From contig CM075103.1 of the NCBI GenBank assembly GCA_037576195.1, positions 31,518,723 to 31,582,722 on the forward strand: a stretch of 64,000 nucleotides of DNA. The letters run 5' to 3'. Shown piece after piece: positions 47,697-60,410 of this stretch. The notes below the pieces were generated by a model. That model was not told the origin of the DNA, did no database searches, and saw nothing but the letters and a program-made list of their open reading frames with translations. How positions within the stretch are numbered: the first letter of the stretch is position 1; each line of letters opens with the position of its first letter. A program made the translations under genes and the position numbers. The stretch comes from Phytoseiulus persimilis. Taxonomy: Eukaryota > Arthropoda > Arachnida > Mesostigmata > Phytoseiidae.

Positions 47697-49589
47697 CGGA
47701 GTGGGATCGGCGTTGCCGTCACTTCTGAACCTCTGTCCCCACCGAAGTCATCAGGAGATTGAAACCCATGTCTCCAATATCCGAAAGCGATGGATTGGGG
47801 AGATTTGGAACAGTTTTCGTTCAGCTGTCGAAGTGGAGGATCAGGTAGGAAGACTGAAATGAGCAAGGCCAGCGCACGGACAGCTGAGTTCAACGCTAAA
47901 CAGCGACAACTCCGAGGAGCCGTTCACGCGAAAACGTGACTTCTCGACTGCGAAGGGAACAACGCTTGAGGCCGAACCGCGGGTACAAATCTGAGCAACG
48001 CGTCTGATGTTGTGTCGGGAGCTGCAGATCTTGCCTTCTGGGGTCGCCCAGCTCAGAGGCTCAGCGAAAGATGGCTTCAAAATCAAATCAGTCGCTTCGT
48101 TTTGGGAAGATGGAATGGTGATCTATAACGCTTCGCAGATACTCTTCTTTGACTCTCGTTTTCTTCGCCGCTCAAGGAAAGGGGGACGAGGCGAGAATAT
48201 CGATTCGCGAACAATAGCCGATGACCGCCAAGTTACCCACGCGGCCCCGCCGTTTGACAGCAGCCTTGTCGTTTCAGTCTGGATGCTCTGAACGAGCTGT
48301 CGCATCGAAGCAGACTCGCTCACAAACGACAAAAAAAACATGAAAGTGAAGACGAAACGAAAATGAGTCCACCTTGACTAGCAGTCACCCCTGACGCCAT
48401 CACAGCGTCGCACGGGGAGCCGGCGCCAAACACAGGTGTCTGCACTCTGGTAACGACCGGTGCCGTAGTTAAGGCAATTATTCCAACGGACCCGCTCATC
48501 CAGCTCCGTACTTCGTACACTTCGCTCCATCGGTGGCCTTGTTCTTGTGCAAGCTCGTGGGTGTCGCCGCGGTCGCAAGAATATCATTTGAGGAGCTGCA
48601 TCCGAGATGAGACCTCTGGCCAAGCCGTTCCTCAGCATCAGGAGCTCATATCTTATCACTTGAGCTAGGAAGTTCAGGCGTTCATCATTTCATACCTCGT
48701 ATCTGTCCTTTATAGGGAGTTGGAAAGATGAGTTTCTGTTCGCTGAGTTTATCAGTTTTCATACCACCAATTCTTAGTTCATCAATCTATCCACGCATCG
48801 ACTCATGGATTCAAGGATTGACGTTTGATGATTAATGAATGATGCCTAAACTTGGCAGCTCTACCCGTCACTAAGAATGATTCGACACCATGTCAGATCC
48901 GGAGGAGGATGTTTGTCAGCGTCTAGCATTTTCAATACATGCATTCTAGGCAGTTTGGAAGGAAAACAATCTCGTTTTTATGGGACTCTAACGGACCGCT
49001 CGACCATTACACAACTTGAGCGCTTAGTGCCACCTCGAGGCTCTTCAATAATTTCCGCCCGAAAGTTGGATGACGGATAAAAATGGCGAACAAAGGGTTA
49101 GCGTTCCGCATATCTCCCATATTTATGCTCAGCGATTCTTCCATCATCATCGTCCGAATTTTTCATCATCGTTCCACGAGTTCTCACGGGAGTTTTTCAA
49201 ATTTTGCAGAAATATTGGAGTGAGATGGCATTCTTTTGCCTCCACAGACGTGTCTGTACGTCTCAGAGATGAATGCAACAGTTCCATCCGATGTTTCGTA
49301 GCTTAGGCTTCGGCGCCAGGCGGATAAAAACTTATTCGTAAAGTTCTTTTTTGGTTCAAAACAATATCTCACTCGAGTCTCCGCTCAAATGACCATCCCT
49401 GCTTTTAGTGTCCAGACACTTGTCGGTGTTAACGACTGGCGCTCTCATGGCCACATCCGTCGTGTACTGTTGTCTCGGAGGATGTGCCTGCTCGGAAGTG
49501 CCCCTGTATGCTGTATGCGGAATCCAACATAGCATATTATAGTGCGATTCGGAGTCCGCCCAAATAGGAGCTTGCGGTCCGTTTCCCAG

Positions 49590-49692
49590 ACTCACCCAGT
49601 TGATAAAAACAGTCGTTCAGCAGCCGCTCTTCATTAAGACCTGCGCCAATGCCCTGCCGCGACAGCGTATCGCCTCCAAGATTCTGCGGCGA
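49590..49692 (+). other. Candidate internal exon
   Basis: A good acceptor (cggtccgtttcccag) and a donor (gtaatc) bound 103 nt with one fully open frame of 34 codons (starting LTQLIKTVVQQPLF, ending SKILRR), basic and helical in character. The next strong acceptor downstream (ttcgcctcatcacag, before 49,928) opens a block in a phase that does not match this exon, so the chain is unresolved. No family is recognised. Confidence 0.25.
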
Positions 49693-52379
49693 GTAATCTT
49701 GTGGGTTGAGGGAAAATGGGTTTCGGGTCACCCCAAAAAATCACCCTCGAAACTGACTTCCGAGAGCGGTTGTGACTTGCTCTATCTATGGCGTCCAGAA
49801 AATGGAGCGAAAACTTCCATATCGGCAATGACATAGCTCCTCTCTCACGATGAATAGCTGAATCCACTGAAAATCCTGTCACCAACTTTCCGAGGGGAAA
49901 ACCGAACTGCTTTTCGCCTCATCACAGGCTTAGACAAACACCGCATTCTGAACCAATTGATGTCGGCGTCAGCTTTCGGAAACGGAGGACGATCCCGCTG
50001 GTGCAAGACCTGCCTCCTGAGGAGGTACATCCGGTAGAGATAATCAGAACATTCGACAGCTGCTTCCCCTGCAACAAGGTGCTGCCCTTTCAGTCATCAA
50101 TGGTTAATGAGCGAGACGTTTTCCTGCGCAACGCGAAGCACGAGCTCGATGATCGGGTAAGAATGATTCTATATTGAGCTTGATGTCGCTGCTCAACGTC
50201 TCCGTCATCGTTGAATAGCTCCGATTCATTCCAGACGAAAGACATAATTGACCGCGTGGAGCTAGAAGTTTCAATCATGGGAGGATTTAACGGAGGGGGC
50301 AACATGCTTTCGAAGGGGGAAATTCGGCTCCCAGTCAGAGTCAAAGGTCGATGTTCGCGATGAATGCGCCATTGAGAACAGCTGGCAAATCGTTTGACTG
50401 GATGACGCTTGAGAATTCGAAAATTTGCCGCCTCCTACTTTGCCGTCAGCGATGTTAGTTGTGGCATTCCCGTGGTAACAAACAAATAGGGAAGCCAGCC
50501 TTCCATTCCTACGGACAGACGCTCGAGCAACACAATGAAAAGATGACGAAGATTCTCTCAAGTCTTCGTTTACCAGGTGATGGGTTTCCTCGATCGGATA
50601 GCGGCAGCTCGCTTTCCATTGGGGAAGCTTTTTCCAAGGGAAGTTGAACCGATGCTTTGAATTGCTCAAAATAATTTGATGAGTTGGGGTGTTACAGAAT
50701 TGCTACGACCGTGGGCCACGCAAACATGCATCCGTTTCGCGGATATTTGAAGGGGCCTTCGAAGATTCAGAACGCCAGTCGCGTCCAAATATCCCCGACG
50801 CGGGTAAACCCCACCCGATCCCTGAATCGCGCTATCGGAACTCACCTTGCCCGGATTCTCCGTGATTCCGACCAGCAGCACTCCGCACCGAGATCTCTAT
50901 GAGAGTTCCCCGTGAATTTCCGATCGAATCGCTCCCGTTTCGGACCTAATATACTACATGTTCCCCTCCGTAAGCGTCTTGCAGCTGCTTTCTCATTACG
51001 TTTTGGAACAGTCTTCCCTCGCTTCGAGATGTTAGAGAGGTGAGAAACATGAAATTACGAGGTTTCGACGCGTTGTGGCGACAGCCTTGACACATGAGCA
51101 TTGTGTGATCGTCGGCGGTCACAGACTGAGCTAGTGACTGGTTGGCAGGCGGACGAACCGACTGAGTCAGTGACAACTCTGCTGGGGTTTCAGTCTGCTT
51201 CGCTGACTGTTGCTAAGTTAGTGAGTCAAGGTCGGCACAATTTGGCTAAGTGGTCATCCAAACGCACCGCTATTGTTTCAAACTTCTGGTCATCTGTTGA
51301 ATTGAGCAGTCTGAGCGATTCCGGCGCGATGTGCCCAGAAGCTCCTGGACAGCACATGGGCCCCTTGAAGAGAGGGGAATCGACAAGAATCTCACGACTT
51401 GAGCCCATCGTCTTCTCCGTTCGTTCTGGGTTCTCGCTCGTATCTTCGGATGTCACATTACGGCATGACTTGTCTTGGTTTCCACGTCCACTGTGTAGAA
51501 TCCAGGAGCTGAACGAGCTGCCGGTGTCGTCGAAGGACCGGAATTCTCTCTGACGTATCAAAATTGTATCTGAATCGTATTTGAAATCTGCGCATTTTGA
51601 AACGAAGTCGAGCCGCAGTTTCCCGATTTTCGCGCAGATCGAGAAGACGATTGCTCATCGCTGGCAAGGCGTTCCCGTTCCGTGAAATTCACTTCCAAAT
51701 TGGTGATAGAATCAACGCAGCTCTCCAAGTGAGTGCTTCGAGCTGAAAATCAAATCAGCAACGAATAACGCGCAATCCCACGACTCAGCGCTGATCATCC
51801 TGCCGGGCGGTCTGCGTTCGGAAGTGAGTCTTGACCTCTGAACAGACTGTGGGTCGCTTTGCCAATTTTTTTCCGAGGAAAATCGACAAGCGAAGCAATC
51901 CGAGCCGAAGAAGTGAGTTGCCTTCTCAAGTGATTCCTGAACTCGTTAAGCAGCGAAACCCATCTCATTGCGTCAAGCTTGGGATCGAATTGCGACTTCT
52001 GACACCATGAGTCGATCACCAGATAGATCGCGCCTTATCTGCTCATTTTGAATCATGAGAAAACCCATGAAGGAGAACGACAAAAAAGAACAGAACCACG
52101 ACAAAGTGCGCCTCTGTTAGATTGAGTCACGTTTCCGGAGCGTTAAGGATTTTTTCCTTGTTAGAATTTTTTTTTCCAGACCTCCTGTTGGTGCATTTCT
52201 GTTTGTTTTTTCGCCTACCAGCTGTAGACGGATTTCTTCGACGCTTTGGAATATTTTTGAGGTTCACGCGGACGGAGTCTGTTCTTCCTCTCATCCACTT
52301 TCAATTTCCACCATCTGGAATCACGTCAGCGGTGAGCAAACATTGCGCGGAGTGACGAAACGCATCAGATACGGCTGGC

Positions 52380-53045
52380 TTGCCATTTTCATCCGGAATT
52401 CGGAAAGTTCCCCAATCGTTTCTGTTGTTCAATGGCTGTGAGGGCTCAGTTGCGAGTCAAGAGCGCGGAGACCGCGTTGAACCGGATCCGATACGTTCCT
52501 TGAGTGTCGACCCCACTCGGGGGCAATCGTCATCAAAAAATCATCTTTGTCTTCCAGCGGCCGGACAAAAGGGAGACAAGTATGATACGGATTTCGCAAG
52601 CTGTGCTCATGCAGACCACCGGGCACCGACGACGATGAGCGACTGCACTAAAACTAAAGTATGTGTAACTCGTAAAGATCCCGGCAAGATGACGGACAAA
52701 AAGTAGACGTTCGGAGACAAATTCTCATGGATCGGCGTAACACGTCGTTATCGCATCCAGTACAAAGACACCAAGACCGCAGCCTTTCATCATTTCCTCG
52801 AGATGGGCTACTTTCGGTCGCTCTTCACCAGCATCATGTCGTTCCGCCGAGGTACCGTCGCATCTAGACAGTGCCGTCGGAATCTCGAGATACCATTCGA
52901 GTCTTCAGTTTGCGTCACGACGCCCCTCCTCCCCGCCTTTCTACTCTCACTAGTGTCGGGACATTCCGTGTTCACGCCTACGTCGCTCAATCGGAGCAGT
53001 CGCATCTTCCGACTCCGTATTCCGTTCAAAAGACATCATTTCTGA
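52380..53045 (+). other. 222-codon frame broken by a single TAG
   Basis: The frame is open from 52,380 to 53,045 apart from TAG at 52,704-52,706. After the stop it reads TFGDKFSWIGVTRRYRIQY and continues into an aromatic-rich stretch. It may be a decayed gene or transposon ORF, a readthrough case, or chance. No catalytic motif was recognised. Confidence 0.18.
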
Positions 53046-56000
53046 GTTTCGTGAGCTGTCATCAGTCAAGAACAGAAGTGGAACAGAGAAGTTCATTGGA
53101 GCGGGTTATTGGAACCAACGAAAGTGCGGCTATGCCAAACAAAGTGGTTGCGCTGCGGCTGTGGATCTTCCAATTTCAGCTCCCAGACGAGAGCCTAAGT
53201 GTAAAATGATCATGTCATTCGAAGAGGAAGTGCCGTCGATTCCTGTTTCAGGTGTGCGACCGCTTTTCATGGAGCGACAAATGAGGATCATTATACAAAA
53301 AAAGAAGAAGCTGTGGCAACAATCGGAGTGGGATCAAAATACGCGGCTTTTCGGCGAGAAGTTTTTTTTTCCACTAGGACCACTCATGCAAGCCTCGCTC
53401 GCCTGTAGCGTGAATGCGGCCAGTTGGTTCTCATGACAAGTTGTCGAGATGTCCTCCGCCTCGATAGAGCTCCGGTTAAGGGAGGAAGGCGATCGATTTG
53501 GATATGGCACGTTCAGCGACTCCGTTCGAGGGGGAGAGAATTCAGCGTCCGCTGTTGGGTCGGAATCTCATTTTTCGACTGTGAGGGAGCCTTCCGAAAG
53601 CAGAACTACCTCGCGAACCACTCTGGACGCTCCTGTTCGCGGTTGGTCGCCTGCCCAGCTGACTTTCACACCTCGAGTGAAACGCGATATATCGGCGGCT
53701 CCCTCGGTGAGCCAGCCTCGTGAATATTGTTACAAAAGCGGTGGTGCGTCGTCGGGATGACATCCGGCGTGAGATTCGTCAAAGATGCCCCATCTATCTT
53801 GTATCTGAAGAATGTAGAAATTCTCATCGCGTATCCAAACTATTTAACTCTTCCGCGACTCGGTTTCCCGTAACATGTCTTACAATACCTCTGCTCCAAG
53901 CGACCCAATACGGTACGCCAGTTGTTTTGAACGCATGCGACGTCTACAGCTGAGAACGCCAGCATCTCTTCGGCAATCGGAGGCAACTGGTTCCAACCAA
54001 TAAAGCATCGCCGTGACCATGGCCTCAATCACCTCTGCGGAGATTTCTGGGGACACGCCTGATAATCGCCCGTTCCCATGAAGCTCACTCAAGGTATCGG
54101 TTTAGCAGCTAATTCGCACGCTCATAAAGAATTCCACTGCGAACGGAACTGCGGATGTCTTCCAATCATAAAAACGGCGGAGAAATGTTTGCAGCGTTCT
54201 CTTGGTGGATGCGGCAGTCGATCATCTAATGATCCAGTCCGTTGCTTGTTGAGTTTTTGGGAATCCTTCCCGGTGGAGTAACTCGACTACATCCTGAATA
54301 CTGGGCAATTGACACTGCAAGCATTCGCGGATAAAATTCGGATTCTGAGCTCCACGAATTCGGATCGAAAGAAGAGACGATCAACTTCCGTTCCGCTGTC
54401 TCCTCCCAAAAAATGTCAGAGGCCCCTCAAGTTATTTTTAGATGGATTTATCGAGAGAGGGAAGCAGCGGAGAACTGAACAAGAACGCCAGAAAAGATGT
54501 ATTCACCTCAGAATTCACTCCCGAAGCCCGAGTGTCGTTGCCGGCCCGGGCGTCAACTTCAAACTCGGCTCGGGCGTCATGGGCGTGATACTATCCGAAC
54601 TTCTGTCAGACGTCAGCCCTGGTCAGAAATCGACTCGAGCTCAAATCAGCTGCGATCACTGATCGGAGCTCGGCCGTGGACCGACGAATCTCCTCTACGT
54701 GATGTGTGGGCATCCAGAGGTCCTTAGAGACGTCCCGGAGGATGCGGGGGCAATGCTGACAAAGGACCGGACACGGAACAGGCACACGTCCCAAGAGTCC
54801 GTGCATTTTCTGACAGTCGACCACGCAGGTGTTTGCTTTTCCGAGCGACTGGAGGTACATCTATTGGAGCCGTCTGCTCCCTAAACGGTCGAAGCTTATC
54901 TACCAGCTTCAGCGGAGAATCTTTCAGACGTGGAATTCGGTTAGTTCTGAATCGGCGAATCGCACCCAGCGCGAACGTCGTTACCATCGTAGCCCAGACA
55001 TCACCAGACTTCCATGTATCATGATGTGTGTTTTCAACTCGGAAAAGCTCGCGCTGTACAATTTTCCTCACGATTTCCGTGGTCGCAAAAAATACCTTAT
55101 TTTTCTTCTCCGCGGCCGCATCCGTTCGAAAAGCGCCGATTGTCATTCGTTTCGTTCGAGCAGTGGGTGTCTCCGACGAGAAGTCCACTTACGGTCGTCG
55201 CACTGAACTCGGATAGATGATGCGAGATTGGCCGTTGGTCCGTTGAAACCCACACGCGTTATTCTCGCCGAAACGATCGATTCGCAGCGCGCTGGATCAC
55301 GACGCGGGCGCTATTAGCTATGAGCAGCGTTCGCTCACTCAGCGAGTACTTTATACGATTCTGGCGACGGAGCGATTCATCGATGGTCACCGGAAGCCTC
55401 ACAACACCTTCGTTTTCTTGCTCACGGGTTAAATATCGCGACTTTCACGGCATACTACTCTGTTCCGGAACTGGCTTCTGAAAAAGACCGAATCCCGGGG
55501 GAGGTCGCAGAATTCACCACAAAACTCCGAGCGGAGAGACCAGACTGCTCCATGACAATGCTAACGACATGTACGACATCGGAGTCACGGCCGGGGGAAG
55601 AGGCATTTTGCCCTCTATCGCCCTCTCGGACCAAATTGGGTCAAAGGAGCACCCGGAGAACTGAATGTTCCGTCGCGAACATCAAGTGAAACTGATTCCT
55701 CCGCGCCGGATTCCAGCTAGCCAGCTCGTTTCTCTTGAGCTCCGTTCTCGGGAACATTCCCAAAAAGAAAATTTGAGTCGCTCGGGTTCGGATCGGAGCA
55801 ACTAGATCGAGGAATGAGACAGCTCCTGGAGCGAACAAGCTGTTCTGAATCGGTCAGCTCTGGTCAGTCACGTGTTTGCATCAATATGCCACTACAGTGA
55901 ATCCTCGTCTGTTCACATAACTTTCAATTTGTGGTGTCGAGGCACTTGTATCGGCTGAACCGCCATCAGCGTTGACTGAATCCGAATGGCGGATGAAAGC

Positions 56001-57207
56001 ACGCGGTTTTCGTGGACGTTCCGAACGAATCATCTTCGTTGGAATTTCTCCTCGAGATACCTGTCATTTCGAACTGAATGATATCAAACGAGAGATGGTG
56101 AACATCAGGAACTAGGGAACGAGATGACTGTTTCGGCTCCATGGCTGGAGTGCGGGAAATTAAATCACGCTAAAAATACCAGGGGAGAGCTCCTTACCAA
56201 TGAACTTAGAAAATATATCCACTCTGGGAAACGCTTCTGTTTCTTTTCCATATTCGAGTAACAGCTCCAACTTCCGGACAAGGAACTTCGTTAAGAATCC
56301 TGGTCGAAACTCTTGGCATCAGAAGCGGCGCGGCTCATCAATCGGGACGCGATCGATTTCCCGGATTCCGGTCAACCTCATCAACAAGTTGAAGCCAAGA
56401 CTCCTTTGTTCCCTATCTCGCACAACTCTGATCCTCTCTGAACTGAACCTGTGATCTCCCGGAGAACGCAACCGCTATCTCTTCTGTCACTTGAACTTTC
56501 GCGGAACGTTGGCAGTCACTGCAAGTTCCTTGAGATCTCGACGAAAGACTCACCAGTGCTAAGATCCCGAGTGTTACACAGGCAGAGTAAAGCTCACAGC
56601 ACAGTATCCGGTTGTGTATGAGTGCCATACTCCAACAGCAGTGAAACCATTGCGATTCCTTGTGGTACATGGTGTTCGCCGACAGGTCGCTTTCCAAACG
56701 TCTCGTTGTAGGTTGGTCAACGCGGCTTCCAGGAGGAGGCAACTAAACTTCCACTACGCAAGTCCCCCATTCCGAACTCTGGCCATGATGACAACACATA
56801 CTTCACAGAAGATCCGAACTGTTCCAGATAGTCTCGATAATCGGTAACACATCGGAAACAAGACGCTACATTGCATCGGCGTGCTGAACGGCCGGCTGGC
56901 GTTGGTCGGATCGCTTGACGCACTGTCAGACCAGATGAGCAAGTCCGCGCGGCGCGGACGGAGCATCCCATTCCTTCAGCACCTACCTGCTCCCCTCGCC
57001 CCTGCCGACACGGTCCGGCGAACAGCAAGGTGACGTTCGGAAACTCGCATGAGAATGAGTGAGGACATGAATGGAAGAAACGGATATCCTTCATAACGAG
57101 AGGGATCCACATTTGGAGCCCAGTGACGATTTCAGCTCCATCAGATGGTTCAGTTTGTGATTTTATTCGAATCAATGAAGTTCCAGAGTCTTCCATTCCG
57201 AACTCAC

Positions 57208-57497
57208 TCTCGATCTCTCGGGAATTCCGCCATTTTTTTCCTGCGTGCCGAGCCTCGTTTGACTCGCTCAGACGTCAGCTTTGATGTCTGAATGCTTTTG
57301 TCGATTCCGCTGGCAGCATTTCTGTTCGAAGCAGCCACGCGGTTTGTCATCGGCAGAGCTTCAGAAGCTATTCCTGGAGCAATTTTTTCCTCTATGAGAA
57401 TTTTAGCTCGAGCGCCGCTCCAACCGCCTGCGGAAATTGTGGGCTCAACTCTTGGAACTTCAGCCAGGGTGCGAGCGTCGGTCAACTGTTCACGAGC
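57208..57497 (-). CDS. Candidate internal exon, hydrophilic product
   Basis: On the minus strand an acceptor (gctcaaatctcgccag) and a consensus donor (gtgagttc) bound 290 nt that are open in one frame for 96 codons and leave in phase 2. The product is polar and helical, with alternating Ala, Arg, Lys and Glu (for example ARAKILIEEKIAPG) and a basic end (RRKKMAEFPRDR), and has no membrane segment. Neighbouring exons were not resolved; possible continuations lie at 56.7-57.1 kb. I recognise no family. The pairing of both splice sites with a single open frame is the main support. Confidence 0.38.
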
Positions 57498-59122
57498 CTG
57501 GCGAGATTTGAGCGGTCACAATTCGTATGCCGACTGAGACCGCAACTGGGATCGTTCCTTTTTGCTTGTTACAACGGGGATTTTGTCGAACCGAGAAGTT
57601 TCCAGCATCGCTCAAACGAACGGATGAAGGAAATTTCACTTGTGGTTCGTCAGAGCGGGATTATGTGCAAAGCTGTGTGATGCAGATCGTGGTACATAAA
57701 AATATCGTTGCTACTACGAATCTTCGAAGCCTATCCGTCGCAACGGGTGAGCGGACCTCTTGACCATCGGGAGTGAGCGGGATGCTACCAAGTAATTCGC
57801 GGACTCGATAACTTTCCGAACATGTTCTGTAAATATCAGGCTGCAGAAGTTGGATATGACACGTTTGGGTGATCGATCTCGGTTCATCCGGTGGTGTCGG
57901 AGTCAGCTTCCATCATCTCACAGGCGTTAGTGGAAGAGACACCTCGTAGTATCAGAGCGTGTTCCTTGACTTTGCCGCCGTCATGCCAACAAGCTCAACT
58001 GCTGATCGGCAGGTTCTTCTCACTAACACCGCAAACCGAGAATATCAGAGCCTAGATTCAAGTGCCGTCCTTGAATTTCCTGGAATTGATAGCCACCGCC
58101 GAGATGAGCTCCTTCGGTAGCGCTTACACTCGTGATTCCATTGATAATCTGTCGGAATGAGCTTCTATATGTTTCTTCCTTCGTTTGCCCTCGGATGGAC
58201 ATACGGAGCAGTCAAGCGTCGAGTCGGCAGCAGAAATCGGCTAGAGAATCGTAATCGGCGAGCGTGGATTCTCAACGAGACTCAGGAAGATGAATCCACG
58301 TTGGTTGGGATTCCGGCTTGCGACGGGTCAGCGGTCGACATGCGGAATAGGAGCCATTCGTCGCGAAATATCAGATTCACACATCCGAACAACATCAGAG
58401 GGTGAAAACGAATCTCGAACAACAGTTGCTCGATGCCCTCGCGGGATATCATCGGTCCAAAGTTTCCAGAAACGTCGTATCTTACCAAAGTTGAGAACCG
58501 CTGCGCGAGATACTGTCCGACGCATGTCTGAGCACTCAACTTCTCTCGACGCTAATATCGATGTGTCTGGTGTCGTCATCGGCTCTCGAGTCTGTTTCGA
58601 GCTGTGGATCGCTTAGCAGCATGAAGCGACGAAGTGAAAATGCTCTCGGAAGAGAATTTTCCATGACCTGACGAGACTGTGATCATCGATATTCCGGCAC
58701 AGGATTCAAACGAGCAGACGATCTGACGGCAAGTGATATAGTGTCTTCAACCGTTCTTTCGCGCGGACAACACGACGAAGGTTCAGCTCGAATGAGGGGA
58801 CGTGAGCGCATTCTAGTTCAAGGTCATCACATTTATTGGTCTCAAGCAGGATCTTCTGATTTCGACAAAAGTAGCAGAAGTCTGAATGATTGGCTGCTCC
58901 TTCCAGCCAATCTCTTCCATCGGTGACATTTGGAACAAACGATCGGGAGAGCATCAGCTTCACTCCTGAGCCAAGGCCTCAACAAGAGTTCCCGGCACAA
59001 TCTGAGAGATGTCGAGGATGGGGATAATGTACAGGGATTTCATGCTCACAATACTCAACCTAAAACGTTGTTGAAAACAATTTGCCTCCTGGAAGATCAG
59101 TGTAGAACATCTTGAGGTGAAA
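57498..59122. other. No supportable gene; 3' flank of SARAF
   Basis: Only short overlapping frames are visible. The SARAF gene ends at the right boundary, and its 3' UTR should run leftward into this stretch. I did not find an obvious polyadenylation signal in the first 150 bases. Confidence 0.4.
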
Positions 59123-60410
59123 TCATCGTCTCGAGGTTGAAGCATACGCGGATGTTGATCTCGTTGTTCCCGACGTTGACGCGCCGGACGTGCCCGCTGA
59201 AAAGCCTGAGTAACCCGCGGAGTGACCCCTGTTCCGCACGTAGTCGTAGTTCCCCCCGTATCCGTACGCGTCGTAATTCGTATTTCGACCAAACATGTAG
59301 CCAGCGAGACCGCCCGCAGCGAGTCCAGACCAAAATCCGCCGCCGTTGGGAGCTTGTTGCTGGTTGCCGCCGCAACCTGCACCAGGGGAAGAATAATGGT
59401 TCGGTCTGAAACCAGGCGTGGTGTTGTCTCCAAAACCTCCTGAGCCTCCGTAGAATCTCCTCCCCCGATTGCTGTCGTCATCGTCTGAAGGCTGGCGATC
59501 GTAAACGTTGTTGTTGGCATTACTACCGCACCACTTCACCAGTAGAACGATGAACACGACGCCCATGAGGAGCAGCGGCATCTTCCCAGATGTCTCGTCT
59601 CCAAGACTGCCACCTCCTCCGGCACTTTTCCCCGTGAGAGAATACGTGAGCCCACAGGACCCAGCTGTGATGTAAGGGTCTCCAGGATAGTCATAGCCTT
59701 CACAGCTGACGTCTGCCGTCCCTGAAAAAAATACTTCGTGAGCAAGAGGAGTTCGAAGACGGTTACCGGGAAAGGAAACGGTTGGCCCCGAGCCGGTGTA
59801 AACCCTTGCGGATTTGATGAAAATGGGATGGTCCTTCATGAATCGGTCACCAGGCTGGGTTGCTCAACGAGGAATCTACGTGTGCATTGAGCTGAGATTC
59901 TCATGACCTCCGCAGCGCATCATTTCCCAATCCGTTGGTAAGTCCGTTCCTTGGTAACAGCAAAGCATGCGATGGAGAGTCTCAGAACATGGAGCTGAGT
60001 AGTACTGAGTGAAACATACCGAAGATAACTCCTTCGGGAAGCATGGCGTCACATTTCCAATGCATTTTCTCTCCGTCCCAACCCGTTGCTTTGCATTGTA
60101 CGCTTTGGGGAGCGTGCTTGCAATTTGAAACACAGCTGAAAGACACGACAAGACACTGATAATTGCCTAGCACATTCCAGAGGGACGCACGAATTTCCTC
60201 GATGAGAGTACTGCTCCACGGTCGGAGTGATGCGAATCTGATGTTACAGACTCACCTCAATTGGGGAATCGGACTCGTTCGCCTAGCTGTTGTGTACTTT
60301 CCTTGCTGCAGAGTGAGCACTGTCAAATCTCTTTCCTTGATTTTTGCCTGGGCGGCCATAGAGCAGGTCACCAGGAGGGTCGTCCCTAATATGTTCACGA
60401 GCAGTCTCAT
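59123..60410 (-). CDS. SARAF: SARAF (TMEM66), store-operated calcium entry regulator, complete
   Basis: This is an ER single-pass protein that senses Ca2+ and promotes inactivation of STIM/ORAI store-operated entry. Exons (minus) are 60,410-60,256, 60,135-60,020 and 59,721-59,123. All junctions have GT-AG ends and agree in phase, giving 289 aa (human SARAF is 339). A signal peptide covers residues 1 to about 22. The luminal domain has the family hallmarks: TARRTSPIPQL, CKATGWDGEKMHWKCD, then VSCEGYDYPGDPYI and GSCGLTYSL. The transmembrane helix is at about 138-154 (MPLLLMGVVFIVLLVKW). The cytosolic tail is Gly/Ser/Tyr-rich and holds the conserved GFWSGLAAGGLAGYMFG block. The start codon is chosen because it begins the signal peptide. 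The segment between SCGLTYSL and the helix is shorter than in vertebrates. The gene is divergent from ALG12. Confidence 0.95.

Larger units (their letters stand above)
39033..57207. other. Large region without an assignable gene; scattered exon-like pieces
   Basis: No known protein family is visible over 18 kb. Both strands carry many open frames of 60-250 codons that overlap one another and so carry little information individually. Pieces with better signals are listed separately (43.2, 45.1, 49.6 and 52.4 kb). A minus-strand block at 47,732-47,847 also has a good acceptor (ttgctcatttcag) and a possible donor (gtgacgg) but no partner. The region is probably a mixture of intergenic DNA and one or more fast-evolving, intron-rich genes I could not assemble. 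Confidence 0.4.

Noticed and set aside
48378..48659. Minus-strand frame with a CDGVRGDC motif recalling LDL-receptor class A repeats
   Set aside because: Cysteine spacing and the acidic calcium site of the repeat are missing, so the match is limited to a few residues.
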